Origin: Paenibacillus artemisiicola
GTDB taxonomy: Bacteria > Bacillota > Bacilli > Paenibacillales > Paenibacillaceae
DNA length: 64,000 nucleotides
Direction of reading: 5' to 3'
Assembly (NCBI RefSeq): GCF_017652985.1
Contig: NZ_JAGGDJ010000006.1
Location: forward strand, 124,001-188,000
Shown here: positions 48,974-58,147 of the stretch, one piece after another
Position numbering within the stretch: position 1 is the stretch's first letter
How the letters are laid out: each line of letters begins with the position of its first letter
The notes under the pieces: model-generated
What the model saw: only the letters and a program-made list of their open reading frames with translations
What the model was told of the DNA's origin: nothing
The model's database searches: none
Made by a program: the position numbers and the translations under genes

Positions 48974-50704
48974 ATGTTGAAACGAGAACATCGGCCGTTG
49001 AGCGTGCAGGCGGATATGACCGTCCTGCTCGACGACCGGCACGAGCAGGCGGACGCGGCGCGCGAGCAGCTGAACCGGTTCGCGGATCTGATCAAACGTC
49101 CGGGCCATATCCATACGTACCGGATCTCGCCGATGTCGCTGTGGAACGCCGCTTCGGCGGGCATGACGCCGGACGACGTGCTGCGGGTGCTGGGTGAGCA
49201 CAACGCATACGACCTGCCGCTGCAGGTCGTCGGCACGGTCCGCAAGCTGGGCGACCGTTACGGCAAACTGCTCTTGGAGCAGACGCCGGAAGGCCGTCTG
49301 CTGCTGCTTGGCGAAGAGGAGCTGCTCGCCGCGCTCGGCGAGCATGCGGCGGTAGCCGCCGCGCTGCAGCAGGAGGAGACGACGGGAGGGCGGCGAAGCG
49401 TGAAGCCGGAGGCCCGCGGCCTGCTGAAGCAGGAACTGATCCGGCTCGGCTACCCCGTGCTGGACAAGGCCGGCTACCGGCACGGCGAGGCGCTGGACGT
49501 CGGGCTGCGGACGAAGACGGCGGGCGGGCGGGCGTTCCGGCTGCGCGACTATCAAGAGCGGGCGGTCAATTTGTTTTACCGCGAAGGGCAGGCGGACGGC
49601 GGAAGCGGCGTGCTCGTGCTGCCGTGCGGCGCGGGCAAGACGGTCATCGGCATCGCGGCGCTCGCGCGGCTGCGGTGCGACACGCTGATCCTGACGTCGA
49701 ACGTGACCTCGGTCCAGCAATGGAAGGCCGAGCTGCTCGACAAGACGTCGCTCCGGGAGGACGAGATCGGCACGTACGCCGCCTCGTCCAAGGAAGTCCG
49801 GCCGGTTACGATCGCGACGTACCAGATTTTGACGAGCCGCCGCCAGAAGAGCGACGAATACGGACATATGCGGCTGTTCGGACAGCGGAATTGGGGACTC
49901 ATTATCTATGACGAGGTGCATCTGCTGCCCGCGCCCGTGTTCCGAATGACGGCGGACCTGCAGGCGACGCGGCGCCTGGGACTGACGGCCACGCTCGTAC
50001 GCGAGGACGGCCGGGAAGAGGACGTCTTCTCGCTGATCGGCCCGAAGCGGTTCGACCTGCCGTGGAAGACGCTGGAGACGCGGAATTGGATCGCCTCCCT
50101 GACCTGCACGGAGGTTCGGATTCCGCTGGCGAGCGACGATGCGGAGGCGTACATGGCGGCGGACGAGAAGGCGAAGATTCGCTTGGCAGGGGAAAACAAA
50201 GACAAAATCGACGTCGTGCGCGGCTTGCTGGAACGGCATGCGGGCAAGCAAACGCTCGTGATCGGCCAATATTTGACCCAGCTGCACCGGCTGGCGGAAG
50301 CGCTGGAAGCGCCCGTCCTGACGGGCGAGCTGCCGCACGAGGAACGGACGGCGCTGTACGAGCGCTTCAAGTCCGGGGACGTTCCAGTGCTCGTCGTATC
50401 GAAGGTCGCCAATTTCGCCGTCGACCTGCCGGAAGCGGCGGTCGCGATTCAAGTGTCGGGCAGCTACGGCTCCCGGCAGGAGGAAGCGCAGCGGATCGGC
50501 CGCGTGCTGCGGCCGAAGGCCGGCGATAACGAGGCTTGGTTCTATACCGTCGTCACCCAGGGAACGAAGGAGACGGAATTCGCGGGCCGGCGGCAGCTGT
50601 TCCTCCTCGAGCAGGGCTACCGGTACGAGCTGACGGAATGGCGCGAGCCGCAAAACCGGCTGCCGGAGGGTGCAGCCGCGCTGAAACGGGGGACAGCGCG
50701 GTGA
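48974..50704 (+). CDS. XPB-type DNA helicase
   Basis: A 576-residue superfamily 2 helicase resembling eukaryotic XPB/archaeal XPB. It has an N-terminal DUF-like domain (1-180), then the helicase core with the DYQ motif, Walker A PCGAGKT, Walker B variant DEVH, TATL, the RED motif region REDGREED and motif VI QRIGRVLRP, and a thumb insert. Its bacterial role is probably DNA repair but is not settled. The ATG at 48974 follows GGGAGCTGG; the next gene starts inside its stop as GTGA. Confidence 0.9.
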   Translation: MLKREHRPLSVQADMTVLLDDRHEQADAAREQLNRFADLIKRPGHIHTYRISPMSLWNAASAGMTPDDVLRVLGEHNAYDLPLQVVGTVRKLGDRYGKLLLEQTPEGRLLLLGEEELLAALGEHAAVAAALQQEETTGGRRSVKPEARGLLKQELIRLGYPVLDKAGYRHGEALDVGLRTKTAGGRAFRLRDYQERAVNLFYREGQADGGSGVLVLPCGAGKTVIGIAALARLRCDTLILTSNVTSVQQWKAELLDKTSLREDEIGTYAASSKEVRPVTIATYQILTSRRQKSDEYGHMRLFGQRNWGLIIYDEVHLLPAPVFRMTADLQATRRLGLTATLVREDGREEDVFSLIGPKRFDLPWKTLETRNWIASLTCTEVRIPLASDDAEAYMAADEKAKIRLAGENKDKIDVVRGLLERHAGKQTLVIGQYLTQLHRLAEALEAPVLTGELPHEERTALYERFKSGDVPVLVVSKVANFAVDLPEAAVAIQVSGSYGSRQEEAQRIGRVLRPKAGDNEAWFYTVVTQGTKETEFAGRRQLFLLEQGYRYELTEWREPQNRLPEGAAALKRGTAR

Positions 50705-52605
50705 AGGCGCGCGATATCGCGGCGAAGCTGACGGAAGAGCAGGCCGGACGGCTGCGGGAGCAAGCGATATGGGCCGGCTTGACGGCGTCTTGGCCGGAGG
50801 CGCTGCTGAACCCGGAGTGCGCGCGGACGGCATGGACCCGGCTGCCGGAGGAGGCGGCCTTGACGCTCGAGCTGATTCTGGCCGGCTTCGGGCCGGCGCC
50901 GTTCAAGGAGGAGCAGCTGCTGCAGGCCGCCCGCCCGGGTATCGCCGCCGGGGCCGATCTGCGGCTCGGGCTGCTGCGCCTTGCGGAGGCGGGCATCGTA
51001 TTCCCCGTCCGCCGGGGCTGGGGCGAGAAGCTGTTCGTGCTGCCGCCGGACAGCTTCTTCGTCTGGCATCGCGCGATTCGGTCCGCGCGAAGCGAACGTT
51101 CGCAGCCGCCCGAAATCGAACCGTTGTCCGTGCGACCGATCGACGACGAAGGCTACGTCCCGCCGTTCAGCCTGCAGCTGCTGCACGCCATGGCCGCGAT
51201 GGGGGAAGCCGGACTGAAGCTGACGGCCAAAGGCGTCCTGGCCAAGCGCACGGCGGCCAAGGCCGCCGAGCAGCTGCATGTCCGGGGCGAAGCGCTCGCG
51301 CCGCTCCTTCCGCCGCCGGCCGGGGCGGAGGCGTATCCGGCGGGCGTGCTGCTCGCGCTGGAGACGATGGCGCGGCAGGGCTGGCTTGTCCGAAGCGGGC
51401 AGTCGCTCGCGCGGGACGACGCGGCTTGGGAGGCTTGGCTGCGCCTGGACGCCGCGGACAGGGAAACGGCGCTGTGCCGGAGCCTCGTCGAGGCGATCGC
51501 GGCGCAGAACGGCCCGGCGGCGGCCGGCGCGGCGGCGCTTGCCGCGCTGGAGGCCGGCAAATGGTTCCGGCTGCGCGACGTCGATGCGTCGCATGCGGCC
51601 GGGCAGGCGGTGCTGGCGAAGCCGCAGCCCTCGGCGATCGAGCCGTGGTGCCGGCTGCTGCGGCAGTTGGGCTGGCTGGAGCTCGCGGCCGACGAAGCCG
51701 GCGAGCCCGCGGTTCGGTGGCGCCTCGACCCGCTCGGGCTCACGGACGCGCCGCGGGAGGAAGGCGAACGGGAACCGGCGGAGCCGGCGTTCGGTCCGCC
51801 CCCGGTGCAGCTGACGCCCGACGGCGAAATGTTCGCGTACGAGGATTGTCCCTATTCCGTCCGCTGGCAGCTGGAATGGCTTGCGGAACGCCGGCGTACC
51901 GACCATATGACGGCGTACAAGCTGGAGACGCGCGGCTATGCCCGCGCGGCAGGGGCCGGCCATACGGCGGATTCGTTGGCCGCGGCCGTGGAGGCGATGA
52001 CGGGCGAACCGCTGCCGGACACGGTCCGCGCGATGATCCGGATGGGCATGGATACCCTGACGGCCGCGGCGGGAACGGCGCGGGACGAAGCGGCGGGAAC
52101 GGCCCGCGCCGACGCCGCCGGAGCTGCGCGCGGCGATACTCCCGGAGCGGCGCGCGCCGGCCTCGCGCCGCGCGGCGATACCGTTCCCGAAGCCGGCGGA
52201 TCCGCTTCCGGGCCCGGCGAGCCGTTGCCCATCGGCGCCGCGTTCGTTTACCCGCCTCCCGGGGCGGGCGGCTACGAGCTGCTGAACGAGCGTCCTTCCG
52301 TGAAGCAGCTGTTCGCCGGCATCGACGAAGTGCCCTCCATGTGGCTGAAGCAATTCCGAACCTACCACCATTCGACCCGCAGGGAACTGCTGGAGCAGGC
52401 ATTAAGTTGGCGCGCGACGGTGAGACTGAATTGCGAAGGCGTCGCGACGGCGTTCATCCCGGAGCGGATCGTCGACGAGGCGGACGGATGGGCGGTCGCC
52501 GGCTATCGCCCGGACGCGGAGGAGCCTCAGACGGTCACGAAGCTGCATCCCGGCATGTGGGATGAAATGATGCTCGTGCTGCCGCCGCCGCTCGGCGTCC
52601 GATAA
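50701..52605 (+). CDS. Helicase-associated protein (XPB partner)
   Basis: A 634-residue protein translationally coupled to the helicase. It has no helicase motifs; its C-terminal part (about 555-625; FRTYHHSTRRELLEQALSWRATVRL) resembles the helicase-C_3 domain of Firmicutes proteins found beside XPB helicases. About residues 455-510 form a low-complexity linker with imperfect repeats of the GTARDEAA type. The GTG start overlaps the helicase stop by four bases. It probably forms a complex with the helicase; activity unknown. Confidence 0.8.
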   Translation: MKARDIAAKLTEEQAGRLREQAIWAGLTASWPEALLNPECARTAWTRLPEEAALTLELILAGFGPAPFKEEQLLQAARPGIAAGADLRLGLLRLAEAGIVFPVRRGWGEKLFVLPPDSFFVWHRAIRSARSERSQPPEIEPLSVRPIDDEGYVPPFSLQLLHAMAAMGEAGLKLTAKGVLAKRTAAKAAEQLHVRGEALAPLLPPPAGAEAYPAGVLLALETMARQGWLVRSGQSLARDDAAWEAWLRLDAADRETALCRSLVEAIAAQNGPAAAGAAALAALEAGKWFRLRDVDASHAAGQAVLAKPQPSAIEPWCRLLRQLGWLELAADEAGEPAVRWRLDPLGLTDAPREEGEREPAEPAFGPPPVQLTPDGEMFAYEDCPYSVRWQLEWLAERRRTDHMTAYKLETRGYARAAGAGHTADSLAAAVEAMTGEPLPDTVRAMIRMGMDTLTAAAGTARDEAAGTARADAAGAARGDTPGAARAGLAPRGDTVPEAGGSASGPGEPLPIGAAFVYPPPGAGGYELLNERPSVKQLFAGIDEVPSMWLKQFRTYHHSTRRELLEQALSWRATVRLNCEGVATAFIPERIVDEADGWAVAGYRPDAEEPQTVTKLHPGMWDEMMLVLPPPLGVR

Positions 52606-52700
52606 CCGCGATTTCCCAGTCCGCTCTACCTTTTTGCGGCCGCGGTATGGTATGATACCAGTAAGGCATACGCCTATCGATCCTAGAGGGGGCGGGAATA

Positions 52701-53228
52701 ATGGAAACTTTGCCGTTATCGGACCCCGGAGCGCCCGAATTGAATTTGCCGCTCTACGAATCTTACGATTCTTACGAGAGCAGCGGTTCGGCATCGCTCG
52801 ATATGGGGCAGCTGCTGTTAAGCGCCTACGAGTTAGGCGATTTGATCAACCAATCGGCGGAAGTCGCCGAATACGCATATTGGAAATCCGTCGTCGACGG
52901 CGACGAGCAGGTACGCGGGCTGGTGAAGAAGTTCGCCAAAGCGAAGGAGCAGTTCGCGGAGTGCGAGCGGTTCGGCCGTTTCCATCCGGACTACAACGCC
53001 GCGAAGGACAACGTGCAGGCCGTGCAGCGCGAGCTGAACGAGATCGACTGCGTCGTCCGCTTCAAGGCGGCGGAGCAGGCGGTGGACGACCTGCTGCACG
53101 ACGTCGCGGCGCAGATCGCCGGCGCCGTGTCGGACGCGATCAAGGTGCCGAGCAACGACCCGTTTCCGAAAGGCGGCGGGTGCGGCGGAGGCGGTTCGTG
53201 CAGCTGCGGCAGCGGAGGCTGCGGGTAA
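52701..53228 (+). CDS. ricF: RicF (YlbF) regulator of RNase Y
   Basis: A 175-residue YlbF/YmcA-family protein. In Bacillus, RicA, RicF and RicT form an iron-sulphur complex that guides RNase Y and affects biofilm, competence and sporulation. The helical core spans about 40-145 (LVKKFAKAKEQFAECERFGRFHPDYN). The C-terminus is a Gly/Cys tail (GGGCGGGGSCSCGSGGCG) with four cysteines, suitable for Fe-S ligands. The N-terminal 35 residues are an acidic extension. AGGGGGCGGG precedes the ATG; ylbG follows 40 bases later. Confidence 0.9.
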   Translation: METLPLSDPGAPELNLPLYESYDSYESSGSASLDMGQLLLSAYELGDLINQSAEVAEYAYWKSVVDGDEQVRGLVKKFAKAKEQFAECERFGRFHPDYNAAKDNVQAVQRELNEIDCVVRFKAAEQAVDDLLHDVAAQIAGAVSDAIKVPSNDPFPKGGGCGGGGSCSCGSGGCG

Positions 53229-53268
53229 GAGAAGCAAGCGGAGAAAGAGGAGAAAGCGGGGGGCGGTC

Positions 53269-53532
53269 ATGTTTTCGGAACGCGTGGGTTACATCGTGTG
53301 GGTCAGCGATCTTAAAGCGGCCCGTTCGTTGGAGAAATACGGAACGGTTCATTACATGTCGCGTAAAATGCATTACGTCGTCATGTACATGAACGCGGAC
53401 CGGGCGGACGAGGTCGTGCGCAACATGGGGCGCCTGCCTTTCGTGAAGCGCATCGAGCGCTCGTACCGCAACGAAATAAAAACGGAGTACACGCAGGGCG
53501 TACCTGACAAAACCCGTTTTTATAGCTTGTAA
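53269..53532 (+). CDS. ylbG: YlbG family protein (DUF2129)
   Basis: An 87-residue small protein, function unknown, conserved next to ylbF across Bacilli. Typical motifs are VGYIVWVSDLKAARSLEKYG and HYVVMYMNADRADEVV. Its order after ricF supports a common transcript. Confidence 0.9.
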   Translation: MFSERVGYIVWVSDLKAARSLEKYGTVHYMSRKMHYVVMYMNADRADEVVRNMGRLPFVKRIERSYRNEIKTEYTQGVPDKTRFYSL

Positions 53533-53537
53533 TTCGC

Positions 53538-53577
53538 AGGCCCCCGGCCGGTTTTTCGGAGTTGGGGGTCTTTTTCT
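53538..53577 (+). terminator. ricF-ylbG terminator
   Basis: AGGCCCCC pairs with GGGGGTCT across a 19-base loop (one G-U pair), followed by TTTTTCT. Confidence 0.7.
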
Positions 53578-53628
53578 ATCGCCGTAACATCCAGTAAAAA
53601 CCAGATTTGGGGCGTCTTTATTTTTATG

Positions 53629-53656
53629 TTGAAATATCGGACATGCATGCTACAAT
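53629..53656 (+). promoter_or_regulatory. Promoter of the unknown gene at 53715
   Basis: TTGAAA (53629-53634) and TACAAT (53651-53656) with a 16-base spacer. Confidence 0.7.
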
Positions 53657-53714
53657 AATATGGAAAGTACATATAGATAATAAGGCCTACTTCTGGGGAG
53701 GGGTGGATCGCGAA

Positions 53715-54152
53715 ATGAAAGACAAGATGACGGAGCGTTGGAACACGTACGAGTCCTTTCATGTCGTATTGGGCGATAAGAAGGTGGCGGACATTGTCAT
53801 CACCAACCACGCCAAAAGCCGCTGGGCCGACCGAGTCGAAAGCGAGCGCACCGGCTTCGAGGACATTGCGGATTTCATGTGGCAGTGCTTGAAGCAAGGG
53901 CGCATCGAACCTTATTACCGAAACGAACAAGACGTCTACCTGATCGACGACGACCTGGTGTTCGTGGCCGAATTCGCCGTGCTGGAGAAGGAAACGGACC
54001 TCGCCGGCAATCCGCTGCACAAGATGATCGTCGTCACGTTTCTCGGAAGAATGTCTGAGACTATAGAACTACGCGATTTGAAATCGTATTATTCCTGGCT
54101 GCGTCATTCCCGCCGAATGACGTTAATCAAGAATAGCCGGAAACGCAAGTAA
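53715..54152 (+). CDS. Unknown 145-residue protein
   Basis: I do not recognise the family. The predicted protein is soluble and basic at the C-terminus (SRRMTLIKNSRKRK). A conserved-looking NHAKSRWADR motif near residue 36 followed by a helix, and later strands (DVYLIDDDLVFVAEF, KMIVVTFLGR), recall small RNase-like or DUF4258-type folds (His-Ala-x-x-Arg), but this is a weak resemblance. It has its own promoter and terminator and a GGAGGGGTGG site, so expression as a single gene is well supported. Confidence 0.75.
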   Translation: MKDKMTERWNTYESFHVVLGDKKVADIVITNHAKSRWADRVESERTGFEDIADFMWQCLKQGRIEPYYRNEQDVYLIDDDLVFVAEFAVLEKETDLAGNPLHKMIVVTFLGRMSETIELRDLKSYYSWLRHSRRMTLIKNSRKRK

Positions 54153-54195
54153 AACGGTGACGCGCCCGGCGCGGCCCGAATGATCTGCGACGTAC

Positions 54196-54225
54196 AAGCA
54201 CGGGCTGCTGCGGCTCGTGCTTTTT
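54196..54225 (+). terminator. Terminator of the unknown gene at 53715
   Basis: AAGCACGGGC pairs with GCTCGTGCTT (one G-U pair) and is followed by five Ts. Confidence 0.85.
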
Positions 54226-54307
54226 CTATGCCGGGGCGAGGATTTGCGGCGCGATTCATGTATAATAGTGGACAGACAACGGACAGAGAAAGGGAGGGGT
54301 GCCCGTC

Positions 54308-55219
54308 ATGGCGCTAAATTTTCATCAGCTGCATATTTTCTACACCGTGGCGGACCGGGGCAGCTTCTCCGCGGCCGCGCAGGCGCTGCACATGACGCAG
54401 CCGGCGGTGACGATGCAGGTGCAGTCGCTCGAAGATTATTTCGGCACGAAGCTGCTTCAACGCTCGACCAAGCGGATCGAGCTGACGGAAGCGGGCAGGG
54501 CGCTCATGCCGTACGCCCAACGGAGCATCGACTTGATCCGCGAAACCGATCAGCAGATGTCCAAGTTTACGAAGCAGCTCAAGGGCCGGCTGCAGCTCGG
54601 CGCGAGCCTGACGATCGGCGAATACATCCTGCCGAGGCTGCTCGGCCCGTTCGGCCAAGAGTTCCCGCATATCGCGATCAGCATGAAAGTGATGAACACG
54701 GCGCAAATCATGGAGGAGATCGTCAACCACCAGCTGAACTTCGGCCTGATCGAGGCGCCCGTCAATCATCCCGACATGCACATGGAAGCGGTCATGAGCG
54801 ACGAGCTGAAGCTGATCGTCGGCAAGGCGCATCCGCTGGCCGGCTCGCGGGAAGTCGAGCTCGAGGACGTGATGAAGTACCCGATCGTGCTTCGGGAGCA
54901 GGGCTCCGGCACGCGCCTCGTCATGGAGGAGCAGCTGCGGAAGAAGCAGTTCAGCGTCGCCGACATGAAGATCGTCATGGAGCTCGGCAGCACGGGCGCG
55001 GTTAAATCGGCGGTCGAGGCGGGGCTCGGCCTGTCGTTCGTGTCCGCTTCGTCGGTCAAGCACGAGGTGGCGCTCGGGCTCATTCAGACGATTCCGATTC
55101 GCGACGTCCATTTCAAGCGGCAATTTTATTCGATATTTCTGAAGTCGGCGCTGCTGCCGATCTCGGCCGTGACGTTCCTGACTTTTTTGAGAGAGAGGGA
55201 TCTGCAGCAATGGCTATGA
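54308..55219 (+). CDS. LysR family transcriptional regulator
   Basis: A 303-residue regulator with the N-terminal winged helix (HIFYTVADRGSFSAAAQALHMTQPAV, residues 7-32) and a two-lobed effector domain (RLQLGASLTIGEYILPRLL, VLREQGSGTR). The effector domain resembles CysL/YwfK-type regulators; the target is unknown. The ATG after AGGGAGGGG at eight bases is the start. Its last ten bases overlap the next gene, so the two are cotranscribed. Confidence 0.92.
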   Translation: MALNFHQLHIFYTVADRGSFSAAAQALHMTQPAVTMQVQSLEDYFGTKLLQRSTKRIELTEAGRALMPYAQRSIDLIRETDQQMSKFTKQLKGRLQLGASLTIGEYILPRLLGPFGQEFPHIAISMKVMNTAQIMEEIVNHQLNFGLIEAPVNHPDMHMEAVMSDELKLIVGKAHPLAGSREVELEDVMKYPIVLREQGSGTRLVMEEQLRKKQFSVADMKIVMELGSTGAVKSAVEAGLGLSFVSASSVKHEVALGLIQTIPIRDVHFKRQFYSIFLKSALLPISAVTFLTFLRERDLQQWL

Positions 55220-56067
55220 GCGGAAGAGCGGATTTGCATACGCACACGACGGCGTCCGACGGCCTCCACCGTCCGGCGGATAACGTGGCCCGGGCGAAAG
55301 CGAACGGGCTCGCGGCCGTCGCGATTACCGATCACGACACGGTCGACGGCATCGCCGAAGCGCTCGAAGCCGGCGAACGCCTCGGCGTGACGGTCGTTCC
55401 CGGCGTCGAGATCAGCACCGTCGCGGAAGGCATCGACGTGCACGTGCTGGGGTATTACATGGATTGGAACGACGCCGGATGGCGAACGAAGCTGAGCCGC
55501 CTGCTGACGTTCCGGGAACAGCGCAACGAGCTTATTATCGGAAAGCTGGCCGAGCTCGGCCTGTCCGTCGCCTGGGACGAGGTGGAAGCGGAAGCGAAGG
55601 CGCACGGCAAGGACGGGGGCTCCATGGGCCGCCCGCACATCGCCGCCGTGCTCGTCAAGAAAGGCTACGTCGGCACCATGCAGGAGGCGTTCGACCGTTA
55701 CCTCGGCCAAGACGGGGCGGCTTACGCCAATCCGCCGCGGCTGCATCCGTTCGAAGCGTTGGCGTGGATCCGCGAAGCGGGCGGGACGAGCGTCATCGCG
55801 CATCCCGGCTTGTATCATAACGACGCGCTCGTGGAAGCGATCATCGCGCAGGGCGCGCAAGGCATCGAAGTCTTCCATCCGGATCACGACGCCGCAGCCG
55901 AGACGCGCTATCTGGCCATGGCCAAGCGGCACGGCCTGATCGCGACCGGCGGCTCCGATTTCCACGGCGAGCGGCAGGGCGTCGTCTTCCACGGGGAGAT
56001 CGGCAGCCGGACCGTCGACGTCTCGGTGCTCGAACGGTTGAACCCGGCCGGGCGGCGAAACGGTTGA
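55210..56067 (+). CDS. PHP domain phosphoesterase (RNase AM/YciV type)
   Basis: A 285-residue PHP hydrolase. The metal ligands appear in ADLHTHTTASDG (residues 8-19), AITDHDTVDG, PGVEIST, IAHPGLYH and GGSDFHGE. E. coli homologue YciV hydrolyses 3',5'-nucleotide bisphosphates and matures 5' ends of RNA. The ATG lies inside the LysR gene, ten bases before its stop, after GAGAGAGGGA. A long hairpin follows at 56066-56106. Confidence 0.9.
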   Translation: MAMSGRADLHTHTTASDGLHRPADNVARAKANGLAAVAITDHDTVDGIAEALEAGERLGVTVVPGVEISTVAEGIDVHVLGYYMDWNDAGWRTKLSRLLTFREQRNELIIGKLAELGLSVAWDEVEAEAKAHGKDGGSMGRPHIAAVLVKKGYVGTMQEAFDRYLGQDGAAYANPPRLHPFEALAWIREAGGTSVIAHPGLYHNDALVEAIIAQGAQGIEVFHPDHDAAAETRYLAMAKRHGLIATGGSDFHGERQGVVFHGEIGSRTVDVSVLERLNPAGRRNG

Positions 56068-56106
56068 CGGCACGCCGTTTCCGGGTCGGAAAGCGGCGTG
56101 CCGTCT
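56066..56106 (+). terminator. Hairpin after the PHP gene (no U tract)
   Basis: GACGGCACGCCG pairs with the near-complement CGGCGTGCCGTC; the downstream sequence is G-rich (TGGGG). A true U-tract terminator lies further on at 56330. Confidence 0.5.
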
Positions 56107-56296
56107 GGGGGACGTCGTCGTCGATTGAAGTTAAAAAGTGAAGGTAGCGAACGCGCTGGAACATGTCTAACAACCGCGATCGCGGTTCACTCGTTGTTTT
56201 GAAGGCGGGCAGGCAGCCCTCCGATTCGCGCTCAGCGATTCGCGGCCCATGCCGGGCGATGCGATGCCCGGCGAACCTGGTCACCGGGCGCGGCCG

Positions 56297-58147
56297 TTAT
56301 GCTTTGATTTGCGAAGGCAGTTCTTTCAGACGCTGTTCATCCGGAGTGATGAACAGCGTTTTTTGATGGTCGTAGATGACGAAGCCCGGCTTGGCGCCGC
56401 TCGGCTTCTTCACGTGCCGGACGAGCGTGTAGTCGACCGGCACCAAGGAGGAGGAGCGGGCTTGGCTGAATCGGGCCGCCAGCATGGCCGCTTCCTCGAG
56501 CGTCCGGCTGCCGAAGCCGCTGCCTCGGATGACAACGTGCGAGCCCGGAATATCCTTCGTGTGCAGCCACGTGTCGTTCGGACCGGCGAGCTTGTTCGTC
56601 AGGAAGTCGTTCTGCGTGTTGTTCTTGCCGACGTAGATCGCATGGCCCTCCGAGGACGTGTAGCTGAGAAGGGCGGGCTGCTTCGGCTTCTTCCGCTTCG
56701 CCCCTCGCTTCGCGCGCTGCCGCATGTAGCCCTCCTCCGAGAGCTCGTCGCGGATTTCTTCGATGTCCGCCAGGGACGCGCTGTCCAGCTGCTGCAGCAG
56801 CGAGGCGAGGTACGCGATTTCTTCCCGGGCGCGCTCCATCTGCTCGGCCACGTACGTCTGGCTGTTGCGGTATTTCGCGTATTTCTTGAAGAGGCGCTGC
56901 GCGTTCTGCGACGGCGTCAGCTGCGGATCGAGCGGCACGGCGACGGTCGGCATCTCTTCCTCGTAATAGTTGACGAGCTCTACGGCATTGTCGCCCCGCT
57001 GGATCAGATGCAGGCTGGCCGTAAGCAGTTCACCCAGGATCCGGAACTTGTCGGCCTCTTGCGCTTCCCGCAGCGAATCCTCGAGCTTCTCCAGCTTCTT
57101 CTCGTTCTTGCTCCGTTCGTTCTGCAAGAAGCGGATGAGATCCGTGACGCGCTGCTTGACCGTGTCCCGCTCCGCCTTGTCGCCGTAGAAGGCTTCCAGG
57201 CAGGCGCTGACCGAGGCGAACGCGGTCCGTTCTCCGTTCAGATGCGTGAGGGCCGTCACCGAGAACGCGGCTTTGCCTCCGCTTCCGCCTTCCGGCGCGA
57301 CGATCTGCGGCTCGTATTTCCGCGCGCGGAAGCCCTCCAGCATGTCGCGGAACGAAGGCCACACCGTCTTGACCGTCACGTCCAGCCGGTCGAGGCCATG
57401 CGGCAGGACGACGCCCGCGGCGCCGCGGAAGACGATTTCCCGGGCCAGCAGCGGGCTGAGGCCGCTGAACGCCCCGACGATCAGCTTCTCGGCCGTGAGC
57501 GATTCGGGCGCGGCCGGCTTCGGCGCGGTGCCGAAATGGATGCTGTCCTCGTCCGGCGCGGGCGGGTGGAGCAGCAGCTCGCCGGCCGCGCGCAGCGCGC
57601 CTTCGAAGGCGGCTTCGTCCCGAATCGCGAACGGATCGCGCTTGCCCTGCTCCGGCGGGGCGACGTACGCGGTGCCGGGCATGACGACGCGGTAGCTGCT
57701 GATGGACGGCGTGACGTGATGGATGCCGTCGTGGATCGTCTCGCTCGCGGCGTCGAGCAAGATAATGTTGCTGTGCCGGCCCATCAGCTCGACGACGATG
57801 CGCTTCTGGAACGTATCGCCGAGCTCGTCCCGCTTGCGGACGTCCAGGTGCAGGATTCGTTCGCTGCCGACCTGGCTGACCGCCTCGATGACGGCCCCTT
57901 CGCAATATTTGCGCATCAGCATGCAGAACATCGGCGCTTCCAGCGGATTGACGAACGATTGCTCGGACCAATGGACGCGCGGGTAGGTCGGGTTCGCCGA
58001 AAGCAGGAGGCGGCCTTGCGCGCCGCCGCCGCGGATTTGCAGCACGAGGTCGTGCGGCGAAGGCTGATGTATTTTATGGATGCGCGCGCCGACGCAAGCT
58101 TGCAGCTCGTCGGCAATGGCGCGGGTTACGATACCGTCTAAGGCCAT
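56297..58147 (-). CDS. rqcH: RqcH, ribosome quality control factor (NFACT family)
   Basis: Rqc2 homologue of 616 residues that binds stalled 50S subunits and adds C-terminal alanine tails. It has the NFACT-N domain (MALDGIVTRAIADEL...IHKIHQPSPHDLVLQI, residues 1-270), helix-hairpin-helix region, long coiled coil (about 370-440) and the NFACT-R domain with IYVGKNNTQNDFLTNKLA. An intrinsic terminator for the opposite strand is embedded in its last codons. Start with a GGAAAA-type weak ribosome site. Confidence 0.95.
   Translation of the reverse strand: MALDGIVTRAIADELQACVGARIHKIHQPSPHDLVLQIRGGGAQGRLLLSANPTYPRVHWSEQSFVNPLEAPMFCMLMRKYCEGAVIEAVSQVGSERILHLDVRKRDELGDTFQKRIVVELMGRHSNIILLDAASETIHDGIHHVTPSISSYRVVMPGTAYVAPPEQGKRDPFAIRDEAAFEGALRAAGELLLHPPAPDEDSIHFGTAPKPAAPESLTAEKLIVGAFSGLSPLLAREIVFRGAAGVVLPHGLDRLDVTVKTVWPSFRDMLEGFRARKYEPQIVAPEGGSGGKAAFSVTALTHLNGERTAFASVSACLEAFYGDKAERDTVKQRVTDLIRFLQNERSKNEKKLEKLEDSLREAQEADKFRILGELLTASLHLIQRGDNAVELVNYYEEEMPTVAVPLDPQLTPSQNAQRLFKKYAKYRNSQTYVAEQMERAREEIAYLASLLQQLDSASLADIEEIRDELSEEGYMRQRAKRGAKRKKPKQPALLSYTSSEGHAIYVGKNNTQNDFLTNKLAGPNDTWLHTKDIPGSHVVIRGSGFGSRTLEEAAMLAARFSQARSSSLVPVDYTLVRHVKKPSGAKPGFVIYDHQKTLFITPDEQRLKELPSQIKA
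56330..56364 (+). terminator. Plus-strand terminator embedded in the 3' end of rqcH
   Basis: A perfect 12-bp stem (ACGCTGTTCATC and GATGAACAGCGT) around CGGAGT is followed by six Ts on the plus strand. It lies inside the rqcH coding region (residues around 600-612) and would stop transcripts coming from lysR-PHP. Confidence 0.85.
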
